A stretch of 28,609 nt of DNA from a virus: the IMG/VR virus record IMGVR_UViG_3300025131_000304, positions 1 to 28,609 of that record. One strand, given 5' to 3'. The first letter of the stretch is position 1, and each line of letters begins with the position of its first letter. Position numbers and translations under genes: made by a program. The notes below the pieces were generated by a model that saw only the letters and a program-made list of their open reading frames with translations, was not told where the DNA came from and searched no databases. This document shows positions 1-6,832 of the stretch, one piece after another.

Positions 1-1590
1 TGCTTCATAAATCATCTTTCCTGTCACTTCATTAGATTCAGTAAAGGGAATGCCATAAAATTTAGAAATGTCTTTAATCAAACTTCTTAGCTGCAGTGTG
101 TTCCAGTTCGAAATAGGTACAACTTTATCGTCACCCCACTCCTCGATAAGAATATCTTTTAATACCATAGGATCGGATACATCATAATCAATGTCGGGAT
201 AATCTGTGGCATCTGCGCGGAGAAACCGAGCAAACTGTAGATTCCACTTAATGGGGTCGACCTGCGTGATATTCAAAGCATAAGCCACCAACGAACCCGC
301 AGCAGAACCTCGTCCCGGTCCAGCGATCATTACCTCGTTGGCCTTTAAACTAATCTGATTCATTGTCAGGAAATATTTAGAAAAACCTCTATCCGAGATT
401 ACTCCCAATTCCATCCTCAATCTGTCAGTATATTCTTGACTGGTATGTAAGTTTTTGTTTTTCAGACCCTCAAGGCAAAACCTTTCCAAAGCCGTGTCGG
501 CAGTTTCGCCGGCTGGAATAACAAAGTCTGGCAATTGGACTTCGTTGTTTGGCAAGAAGGATTCGATCCGGTCGTGTGCAATGAAGTGGGTAGTCGTCAT
601 AGAGTTATAAACAAGATCGTCGTCATAATCTACTCCGCAGGATTTAGAATACTTCTTATACGCGGCCCACATTTGGTCGCCATTCCGAGGATAAAGTTCA
701 TAGCCAATTTCCTCTACTCCTTCGGGAAGCTCTCCGCTCATATAGTCTGGTTTAGATTTACCAAGCCAGCCAAGTCTTTTGTAAAGTTCCCGGTCTTTCC
801 AAGCAGTTGGATTCGGATAGTGAGAATCGGACGTTGAAATTAAATCAATTCCAAATTCCTCATGCATCTTAATAATGTATTTGTTAAGTTCATGTTGCTC
901 GGGAATATTGTTCCATTGGAGTTCTCCATACCAGCGGTCTCCGAAGATATCCAGCATTTGTCTTGTTGTCTCACGCATAGCCTCTAGAACGGCTTCAGGG
1001 CCATTGTCCCGGTTCTCCCAGTAGTTTCCGGCGTATACCCCTCCTAGACATGCGGACGCCGCTATGACCCCTTGAGAGTACTTTTTCAAGAGTTTGTAGT
1101 CTACGCGAGGGAATCTATAATAATTTCCAGGCTCAAAGGATTCGGAGATAAGAGAAAAGAGATTGTTTAGCCCCTCTTGATTCTGCGCCAAAAGAACAAG
1201 ATGGCGCCTTCGATTGAGGATGTTTCGCACAGCCTTTTTAGAAGCTTCCTCGTCTTCAACGGTTGTTGCCGTCACATCTTTGCTCAATGACTTTTTGCGT
1301 TTCTTGTCTTCTTTAGCCGCTTCATAATCAGCTTTCCAGTCTTCCATTGAAGGTAGGAAATAGGCTTCAATGCCAAAGATGGGTTTAAAATCTCTCCCCT
1401 CTTCTTTCATTTTCTTTGCGTGCAGAACTTGATGAGGTAATCCATTCATATTCCCATGATCTGTCAATGCCAGGGCATCCATTCCATTTTCATATGCAAA
1501 ATCCATATGTTCCTGTGGGTAGCCAATGGCATCAAAGATGCTTCCTGCTACACTGTGTGCATGTAATCCAATAAAAGGGATTTTACTCAT
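1..1590 (-). CDS. dnaE: DNA polymerase III alpha subunit, DnaE-like (3' part beyond window)
   Basis: Template-directed replicative polymerase of family C. I translated the whole minus frame from ATG at 1590 to the window edge: 530 codons with no stop, so the gene is partial at its C-terminus. The N-terminus is a PHP domain: His-Ala-His at residues 10-12, LTDHGN at 42-47 and a SDSHY motif near 254-258. The polymerase signature GRGSAAGSLVAY lies at about 426-437, and the palm carboxylates PDIDYD at 465-470 keep Asp466 and Asp468, matching PDFDVDF of bacterial DnaE. Metal-binding His residues of the PHP domain are retained, unlike in E. coli DnaE, so an intrinsic PHP nuclease is possible (inference). 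A good Shine-Dalgarno (CAGGAG) precedes the ATG. It follows a 40-aa peptide gene and may be read from the internal promoter at 1890-1917. The thumb, beta-binding and OB parts are outside the window. Confidence 0.93.
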   Translation of the reverse strand, partial: MSKIPFIGLHAHSVAGSIFDAIGYPQEHMDFAYENGMDALALTDHGNMNGLPHQVLHAKKMKEEGRDFKPIFGIEAYFLPSMEDWKADYEAAKEDKKRKKSLSKDVTATTVEDEEASKKAVRNILNRRRHLVLLAQNQEGLNNLFSLISESFEPGNYYRFPRVDYKLLKKYSQGVIAASACLGGVYAGNYWENRDNGPEAVLEAMRETTRQMLDIFGDRWYGELQWNNIPEQHELNKYIIKMHEEFGIDLISTSDSHYPNPTAWKDRELYKRLGWLGKSKPDYMSGELPEGVEEIGYELYPRNGDQMWAAYKKYSKSCGVDYDDDLVYNSMTTTHFIAHDRIESFLPNNEVQLPDFVIPAGETADTALERFCLEGLKNKNLHTSQEYTDRLRMELGVISDRGFSKYFLTMNQISLKANEVMIAGPGRGSAAGSLVAYALNITQVDPIKWNLQFARFLRADATDYPDIDYDVSDPMVLKDILIEEWGDDKVVPISNWNTLQLRSLIKDISKFYGIPFTESNEVTGKMIYEA

Positions 1591-1611
1591 TATCATTTAC
1601 TCCTGTTTAAT

Positions 1612-1734
1612 TTATAAGGTTCCGGTTATAGCGCAGACAAAGACTGTAATAAGTCCGATCATTGGGATACCAATGAATATCAACGCAAAGGGCATAAGTA
1701 GCATAAGTGGGTTAGGTGGGTTATTATGGCTCAT
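1612..1734 (-). CDS. Small hydrophobic membrane peptide, 40 aa
   Basis: A short open frame fills the gap between the nucleotidyltransferase-like gene and dnaE. It starts MSHNNPPNPLMLLM and continues as one long hydrophobic stretch (about residues 10-38, rich in Leu, Ile, Phe, Val and Gly), so a single membrane span with a short polar N-terminus is likely. AGGAG lies 6 bases before the ATG at 1734; a second in-frame ATG at 1737 is too close to it. The first bases overlap the 3' end of the upstream gene (stop at 1724-1726), and the stop TAA at 1612-1614 is about 20 bases before the dnaE start. No function can be assigned; membrane location is inferred from composition only. Its regular spacing and ribosome site argue that it is translated. 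Confidence 0.6.
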   Translation of the reverse strand: MSHNNPPNPLMLLMPFALIFIGIPMIGLITVFVCAITGTL

Positions 1735-2608
1735 CATCAACTCCTGTTTCATTCCACTCGTGATACGATAGGAATATTGGGTGTGGTCGTTTGACCTGTT
1801 TACTTTCGGGTGATCCTAGATAAGTACAATACTTATCCCATGCGTCTATGTTGTAATACCATGGGAGAGTAATTGCTTTCTTATTATCTATTATAACACA
1901 ATTGAATACTTTGTCAAGAGAAAAAAATCGCGCTGACCAGCGCTCTTCTTTTGGTAGTTTCTCTCTGGGGAATAAACCGTCCTCTAAAACTTTTGAATTA
2001 TACATTCCAGTCCCCTCCCGAATAACGCGGCGCGCCTTGACAAAATCATCTTTGTCAAAGGTGAAGCCCAAGTATTCTCCATCTCGGATAGTCTTCCCCC
2101 CGTGTTCTAAAAGAAAACCTTGATCGCTTGAAATAATCTTTCGATGCTCTCGAAGAATGCTCGGATCATAAACCCCCCACGGGAAGGCTACATAATTTCT
2201 TTTTGGGATGACCCACTTGCTTAAGCGAGAACTAATCTGAAAAGCAGTCATGGCTCCATGGAGGATGCTCCAAGCGAGACAATCTCGCTTTCCAACGTCC
2301 TTTGCTTTGATGGGGACGTAATAGATCGGAATAGGCTTCCGAGATTCCGAAGGGAAAACATCTAGGCGGCGGCCGATCCACACGGGGTCTTGGACGTACT
2401 CGCCCAGCCTATGTCGGATAAGTGGCTTTGTATCGTCGTTACAGACGATCCAGATCGTTTCGCATCCAGCCCACGCACATTCATATACGGCTCGCTCAAT
2501 GGCGAGATAGTTGGGGGCGATGGGCATCATAGCATCGCCCCAGTCAAAGTTAAAGTCCAGGGGCTCTCCCGCTACCGGGACAATACCAGCTAAATGATAA
2601 CTACTCAT
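1724..2608 (-). CDS. Nucleotidyltransferase-like protein (GT-A fold, putative)
   Basis: A 294-aa protein whose first 70 residues resemble the start of sugar-phosphate nucleotidyltransferases: LAGIVPVAGEP at 6-16 (in place of the usual Gly-rich signature), then DAMMPIAPNYLAIERAV near 25-41, where such enzymes carry the Lys-Pro-Met and self-association segment, then a beta strand IWIVCNDD near 52-59. A GKRDCLAW segment near 106-113 and a later aromatic segment RNYVAFPWGVYDP follow. The catalytic Gly-x-Gly-x-Arg signature is not intact, so activity is uncertain. The start ATG overlaps the stop of the flavoprotein-like gene as ATGA, so the two are probably translationally coupled and act together. 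A consensus promoter (1890-1917) sits inside its 3' third. Remote-fold recognition only; it could also be a non-enzymatic derivative. Confidence 0.45.
   Translation of the reverse strand: MSSYHLAGIVPVAGEPLDFNFDWGDAMMPIAPNYLAIERAVYECAWAGCETIWIVCNDDTKPLIRHRLGEYVQDPVWIGRRLDVFPSESRKPIPIYYVPIKAKDVGKRDCLAWSILHGAMTAFQISSRLSKWVIPKRNYVAFPWGVYDPSILREHRKIISSDQGFLLEHGGKTIRDGEYLGFTFDKDDFVKARRVIREGTGMYNSKVLEDGLFPREKLPKEERWSARFFSLDKVFNCVIIDNKKAITLPWYYNIDAWDKYCTYLGSPESKQVKRPHPIFLSYHEWNETGVDDEP
1890..1917 (-). promoter_or_regulatory. Sigma-70-like promoter inside the nucleotidyltransferase-like gene
   Basis: On the minus strand TTGACA (1912-1917) and TATAAT (1890-1895) are both perfect consensus hexamers separated by 16 bases, with TG-T before the -10 (extended -10). 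It lies within coding sequence (around residues 232-240 of the 294-aa protein). Predicted start near 1883, giving a leader of about 150 bases before the 40-aa peptide gene and dnaE. Confidence 0.65.
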
Positions 2609-3477
2609 AAGCGTCGTGCCAATCTTGAACTATAACTTTCCAGCTCTTCAGGAAAGTTTTTAATTATTTCTTCGGCAGTGTCGTAACGGAACTCAAATCT
2701 TTCATCCGGCTCGTAATAGTTTTTAATGTCTCTCACTATTTCCCTCTGGGCTGATTCAATCTTGGGAGAGTAATACCGGTAGAGCTTCGGGTTATAAGTA
2801 TCTCGCCCATTCCTCGCGCCTCGGATGCCTGCATCTTTCATCATCTGGATTATTTTAAATCTTGCCATTGTGGGAGAATAATCGAAATTGTTTAATTGGT
2901 CGGGCTCCAAATAAGAAACGGCCACGAGGTCTTTACGGATCCTCTTTCCTTTGGCGCCGTCGAGCCTGTCTGAAGGATAAAAATATACCCGATTAATAAA
3001 ATGATCATCAGTGTCTATCGCATCGAGAGGGTGCTCCATCCCGCTCCGAACATTGAACCAATCAATAACTTTGGCCGGCAGCTCGATGCGGCTTTTTATA
3101 AAAGGGAGTCCGCTTACTTTTTCATCATCAAATATTATAAGTTTTTCAAACTCAAAGCGCCCCAGGCGAGATACGTGGGTGACCGCTTTTAGTATATTTT
3201 TGTTTATGGTGATACTCGCGGTTTTGTCTGCCATCGGCAACAGGCCTGATAAACCGAGCACCCGGATCAATCTTTCCCAAAGTTCTAGCTTCGAAGAGGT
3301 TGTCACTCCCAGAGAACGGAAATCATAATCTTCAGCGAAATCGTCAAAGCGGAAAGGAGGGTCAGCGCAGGCAAAGATACAAGGACAATCATTAAGATAC
3401 GCATAAAGGAGAGCATTTAATCCTCCCCCTATGACGATTTGGTCGTACTCGAAGACCTGTTGATGGATTTTTTCCAT
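2605..3477 (-). CDS. FAD/NAD-binding Rossmann-like protein (putative flavoprotein)
   Basis: A 290-aa protein with an N-terminal dinucleotide-binding strand-loop-helix: hydrophobic strand YDQIVIGGG then LNALLYAYL (residues 11-28), the Gly-rich turn used by FAD proteins such as UDP-galactopyranose mutase or protoporphyrinogen-oxidase relatives. The middle (about 120-190) has a strand pattern ending in VAVSYLEPDQLN, and a later segment reads KLYRYYSPKIESAQREI, which loosely recalls the substrate-binding half of those flavoproteins. At 290 aa it is shorter than a full amine-oxidase-type enzyme (usually about 400 or more) and has no clear C-terminal FAD motif. It overlaps the end of thyX by 49 bases, and its stop overlaps the next start as ATGA. 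Function unknown; the neighbour suggests sugar or nucleotide chemistry (inference). ATG at 3477 has only a weak ribosome site. Confidence 0.42.
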   Translation of the reverse strand: MEKIHQQVFEYDQIVIGGGLNALLYAYLNDCPCIFACADPPFRFDDFAEDYDFRSLGVTTSSKLELWERLIRVLGLSGLLPMADKTASITINKNILKAVTHVSRLGRFEFEKLIIFDDEKVSGLPFIKSRIELPAKVIDWFNVRSGMEHPLDAIDTDDHFINRVYFYPSDRLDGAKGKRIRKDLVAVSYLEPDQLNNFDYSPTMARFKIIQMMKDAGIRGARNGRDTYNPKLYRYYSPKIESAQREIVRDIKNYYEPDERFEFRYDTAEEIIKNFPEELESYSSRLARRL

Positions 3478-4157
3478 GCTTCAACCGTGATGGGGAAAAG
3501 TTCTTCGCAGATTTCCAATACCGCATTGGCGACTTTCTGCATCTCCCACTGTGCTCCAGCGTGTTTGCGTAATTCGACAAACTTCAAGAGATTATTTAAG
3601 TTGGCTGTTCCATAATACTGGGTATACATATTTTGCGGCAGGACTCCTCGGGCCTGTTCTCGACAGACACCGGCCCCTAAAAGATTGTTATACAACAAAA
3701 TAGATTCCTTGTGATGAGCCTGCACAGCATTCACTAAATTCATACGGTGGTCAATAGATCCAATATATTTGTGAGGAATAAAAGTCTCTTCAGTCGAGGC
3801 TTGCCGATTGGATTGGCTTTGCTCGCGATATTCCTTGGGAGAATAAAATTTAATATCTACGTCTGTATAGCGTCGAGAAATTTCATTGTAACTCCAAGTA
3901 CGATGACGGTGATGCTGACTCCTAATAAATAGAGGAACAACAAATCGGAAGGTGACAAGAGAATGCTCAAGTGTTGAAGTGTGTCGGTGTCCAACCAAAT
4001 AATTGATAAGTCTTTTATCCCCGTCATCTACTTCTTCCTTTTGTACACCAAAAGAGACACGCGCACTATTAACCACAGTGATATCACTGCCCATATGGTC
4101 CACATATTCTACCCTCCCTACATCGTCGTCGTATAAATAGATAGTTCTATTTTCCAC
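3429..4157 (-). CDS. thyX: Flavin-dependent thymidylate synthase ThyX
   Basis: Makes dTMP from dUMP using methylene-tetrahydrofolate, with FAD and NADPH, in the cytoplasm. The ThyX signature RHR-x7-S is present at residues 84-94 (RHRTWSYNEIS), followed by RRY at 95-97. The second conserved block, LPQNMYTQYYG near 173-183 and ELRKHAGAQWE at 195-205, holds the dUMP-binding Arg and Gln. Length 242 aa is normal for the family. Translation starts at GTG (4157), since GAGAGG lies 5 bases upstream and the 50-aa gene overlaps the start by 11 bases. It sits in an operon with a class II ribonucleotide reductase, so together they supply deoxynucleotides for phage DNA. Confidence 0.95.
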   Translation of the reverse strand: MENRTIYLYDDDVGRVEYVDHMGSDITVVNSARVSFGVQKEEVDDGDKRLINYLVGHRHTSTLEHSLVTFRFVVPLFIRSQHHRHRTWSYNEISRRYTDVDIKFYSPKEYREQSQSNRQASTEETFIPHKYIGSIDHRMNLVNAVQAHHKESILLYNNLLGAGVCREQARGVLPQNMYTQYYGTANLNNLLKFVELRKHAGAQWEMQKVANAVLEICEELFPITVEAWKKSINRSSSTTKSS

Positions 4158-4299
4158 GCTTTCCTCTCTTATCTCGTTTTTCGTTAATGGCGCGCCGTCG
4201 TCGCTTGGTTGGTGAATCTAAAAGAATATCATCCTCTTTTAAAATTTCCTCAATTAATTCTTTAATGGTTGAGATAAGTTTCTCATTTTTTGTACTCAT
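4147..4299 (-). CDS. Small basic protein, 50 aa, unknown
   Basis: A short gene between the GroES-like gene and thyX. The start ATG at 4299 overlaps the GroES-like stop as ATGA, and GGAGGG lies 7 bases before it, one of the best ribosome sites in the window. The product begins MSTKNEKLIS, forms a probable amphipathic acidic helix (residues 5-25) and ends in a strongly basic tail rich in Arg and Lys (about residues 31-50, e.g. PTKRRRRAINEKR). The 3' end overlaps the thyX start by 11 bases, which suggests coupling. No family recognised; the tail could bind nucleic acid (inference). Confidence 0.65.
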   Translation of the reverse strand: MSTKNEKLISTIKELIEEILKEDDILLDSPTKRRRRAINEKRDKRGKRGK

Positions 4300-4580
4300 A
4301 CTGTTCCCTCCTTCACGATACCAACAATGTGATTTTCTAATACTAAATAGACTTTGCCTTCACCAAAATCTATTTCTTCGATCATATGGCTTAAAACAAC
4401 TGCTTTGTCTCCTTGGGCCAAAGGGGGCTTGGTCCCACACGAAACTGCCCTGATCCGAACTAATTCGTGTCTGGCTTGCGGACGTTCATAACCTTCCGGA
4501 AGCTCAATCAGCGTTTCGTTTTCGAGCGGCTCGTTATCTCGATCAATTAAAATATATCTATTACACGGTTGAAACTTCAT
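4296..4580 (-). CDS. GroES-like co-chaperonin (Cpn10 fold, putative)
   Basis: 94 aa, close to GroES (about 97) and slightly shorter than T4 gp31 (111). The pattern follows the Cpn10 barrel: an N-terminal strand FQPCNRYILIDRD corresponding to the GroES strand around RPLHDRVIV, a flexible segment around residues 16-35 with the hydrophobic LIEL where the GroEL-binding mobile loop belongs, a strand LVRIRAVSCGT, the GDKAVV segment (GroES VGDIVIF), and a C-terminal YLVLENHIVGIV matching the GroES end (VLIMSESDILAIV). Likely role: cap host GroEL and adapt it to fold phage proteins, as gp31 does for the T4 capsid protein (family knowledge). It is the third gene after the helicase promoter. Divergent, hence moderate confidence. 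Confidence 0.62.
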   Translation of the reverse strand: MKFQPCNRYILIDRDNEPLENETLIELPEGYERPQARHELVRIRAVSCGTKPPLAQGDKAVVLSHMIEEIDFGEGKVYLVLENHIVGIVKEGTV

Positions 4581-4591
4581 GTTCCTTTCTC

Positions 4592-6832
4592 CTATTTATT
4601 TCCCTGCAAAGACGCGTAAAGCGACTCTACATATTCAGTTGGCAATTCACAAGACCCTCCGGCGCATGCCAAGTCTTGAGTAAATTCTACATTATTATTT
4701 TCTTCGGACATTGTAGTCCAGTCTATATCTTGATATTCTTTAGTAAGTTTTTCCCACAGTTTTAAATTATAAATATCTTTCAAACAGTAAGTCATCTTAC
4801 GGACGTCCCCCTCAAAATGACTCTCAGCGAATTTAATCGCAGCATTGGCCCAAGATCTCTTGAGGAGGTTGACTTCCAAAAGACATTCCCCAGTTCCCAA
4901 AACTGCATCCGATGCAGACCACAGATTTCCCTCAAAGGCTATCAGCGCCTGTTCAATAATACCACTAGCAAAAAAAGAGCCCGGACCATATTCCCTCAAG
5001 ATATCGTTGGGATAAGGGACCGCACAAAATGGAGCCTGCACATAATCCTTATCTCCCGAGTATGGTAACAGGCTAACGCCAGCGAAGTCTTTACGATTCT
5101 TATAAATGAAGTCGGCTACATCATCCCATTCATGCTCTTTAACGTGGATAGTGTTGGAAACATTATGACGCATCCCACTACGAACACAAAGATTAATGTT
5201 GGTTCCGTAACGAACCCAATTCTGTTGCGTCAACTTAACACTTTCTAGTAACTTCAGTGCATCAATTTGATTTTTAGTTTTGGCGCCGACTGGGACTTCA
5301 CATAGAAAAGTAATAACTTCAGTCACGCCGTTGGGGTCCCAAGCGCTGCGTTCTACTGCTCGTCTATTATATTTTTTAAAATGTTGCACTGGGTTTTCTT
5401 GCTTATTAGCTTGTACCCGGCGAAAATATCGTTTGGCGTGGTGAGGATGAATTCCGCTGGCTGTTCCCAAGACGCATGACGTAGATCCCGCAGGCTTGAC
5501 GCAAGTCGTGCGCGCTGCTTGGTTTACCCCAATAATGTCGGCAACGCGTTTATTCATCTCTTTAACAATTTTGGAACCATTGCGCTGAATGGTCGCGTCA
5601 AATAAAATCTCCGGGCTGTCCATCATCCCGGTGATCGAAACCCCCAACAATGCCTCGCGCTTGGTGATATTTTCCGTTACAGAACCAACATAAGGGAAAC
5701 TGGTATAGGCCGCTTGAAGGGTACCAATAATGGCGGCTACTCGGCATGCTCTATAAAAATTCTCTTCAGTGTCAGCCTTTTTGCCGTTGATCTCTGTCAA
5801 ATTACAAAACTGCCAGCCTGCATTCCCATGCTTATCGACCGGGTAAAGACTAATTTCAGCGCACGGATTAAAGCCACACTCAGTATCCTCTGCCCAAATA
5901 AATCCTGGCTCTCCATATTCACGCACCCACCCCATCAGTTGATTAAAATCTTGTTTAGAAGTCTCATCCCGAACCAACAACGCGCTATTATTAGAGCGGC
6001 CACGTTGGGGGTTTTCTAGTTGCCAGCGTCCGGTTTTTGCAGTAGCCATTTCTTCGTCACCGGGCGAAAAAAGCGCGATGGTAGCTGAACGGCGTACTCC
6101 TCCGGAAATAACTGCGTCAGCGGCATGCATGATTATATCATATACTTGGATTGGCCGAAGTTTCGCTTGTGCTGTCCCCTCCAGAGCGTCATCGAGAATT
6201 TGACGAATTAATTCCAGTGATCGTCGCAACCCATCTGGACCAGGCGCCTTGGATCCCGAACTGAGGGGGGAACCCGCTGGACGGACTAAGGAGTAATCAA
6301 AATTAACGCGCCGTCCACGATATTTTAGGGAACCGGGCGCGCCGTGAGTTCTTGCAAAATAGCTTTTTACTAAAACGCCGATGGCATCAGCCCAGCCCTC
6401 AATTGTATCCGGTACCACGAAGGTTTTTTCTCCCCTATGTAACTGTCTAATGGGGGGTAGCTGTGCAACATGATGCTCTTGGACACTAAAACCAACTCCG
6501 GAACCACACAATAAAAGATACATTAGCTCTTGAAAAGCTCTGGGGCGGTTGATGTGTCCAAAGGCGCAGTTATAAAGTCGTGCATTATGTTGGAAGATGG
6601 GCTCTCCACCAAATTGGAGGACGCGTTGGGATCCTAAAACTTCCTTGCGGCGCACAGCAATTTCGGCTTCGTCAATATATTTGTGTACTTCAGGAATATC
6701 TTTAAATTTCTCCCTATGCATATCGAAAACACGTTTAACCTGCTCGGCCCATGTTTCTCGCCTCTTCTCTTCGGGCAAATATTTAGCATATTTGGCTATT
6801 CTTGTATATTCTTGTAAAGTACTAATTGACAT
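4592..6832 (-). CDS. nrdJ: Class II (adenosylcobalamin-dependent) ribonucleoside-triphosphate reductase
   Basis: Reduces ribonucleotides to deoxynucleotides with a B12-derived radical. At 746 aa it matches the monomeric Lactobacillus leichmannii type (739 aa), not the longer dimeric form. Key features: the N-terminal redox Cys in YNCAFG (Cys89), QELMYLLLCGSGVGFS (101-116), the radical Cys and partner Glu in NPCAE (Cys324, Glu326), a third active-site Cys at Cys343, and a C-terminal swinging pair CAGGSC (Cys723 and Cys728) that is recharged by thioredoxin or a similar donor. No partner small subunit or activase is nearby, in line with class II. The gene overlaps the helicase stop by 11 bases and is followed 11 bases later by the GroES-like gene. 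No intron or intein is visible. Confidence 0.95.
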   Translation of the reverse strand: MSISTLQEYTRIAKYAKYLPEEKRRETWAEQVKRVFDMHREKFKDIPEVHKYIDEAEIAVRRKEVLGSQRVLQFGGEPIFQHNARLYNCAFGHINRPRAFQELMYLLLCGSGVGFSVQEHHVAQLPPIRQLHRGEKTFVVPDTIEGWADAIGVLVKSYFARTHGAPGSLKYRGRRVNFDYSLVRPAGSPLSSGSKAPGPDGLRRSLELIRQILDDALEGTAQAKLRPIQVYDIIMHAADAVISGGVRRSATIALFSPGDEEMATAKTGRWQLENPQRGRSNNSALLVRDETSKQDFNQLMGWVREYGEPGFIWAEDTECGFNPCAEISLYPVDKHGNAGWQFCNLTEINGKKADTEENFYRACRVAAIIGTLQAAYTSFPYVGSVTENITKREALLGVSITGMMDSPEILFDATIQRNGSKIVKEMNKRVADIIGVNQAARTTCVKPAGSTSCVLGTASGIHPHHAKRYFRRVQANKQENPVQHFKKYNRRAVERSAWDPNGVTEVITFLCEVPVGAKTKNQIDALKLLESVKLTQQNWVRYGTNINLCVRSGMRHNVSNTIHVKEHEWDDVADFIYKNRKDFAGVSLLPYSGDKDYVQAPFCAVPYPNDILREYGPGSFFASGIIEQALIAFEGNLWSASDAVLGTGECLLEVNLLKRSWANAAIKFAESHFEGDVRKMTYCLKDIYNLKLWEKLTKEYQDIDWTTMSEENNNVEFTQDLACAGGSCELPTEYVESLYASLQGNK

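Noticed and set aside
1461-1470. Minus-strand TTGACA in dnaE coding sequence
   Set aside because: No -10-like hexamer at 15-19 bases. The same holds for TTGAC hits near 3326, 5800, 10723, 10795, 16145 and 27690.
2037-2058. Perfect 8-base inverted repeat (ttgacaaa / tttgtcaa)
   Set aside because: It follows from the coded sequence DKDDFVK within the nucleotidyltransferase-like gene, and no -10 lies at the right distance on either strand.
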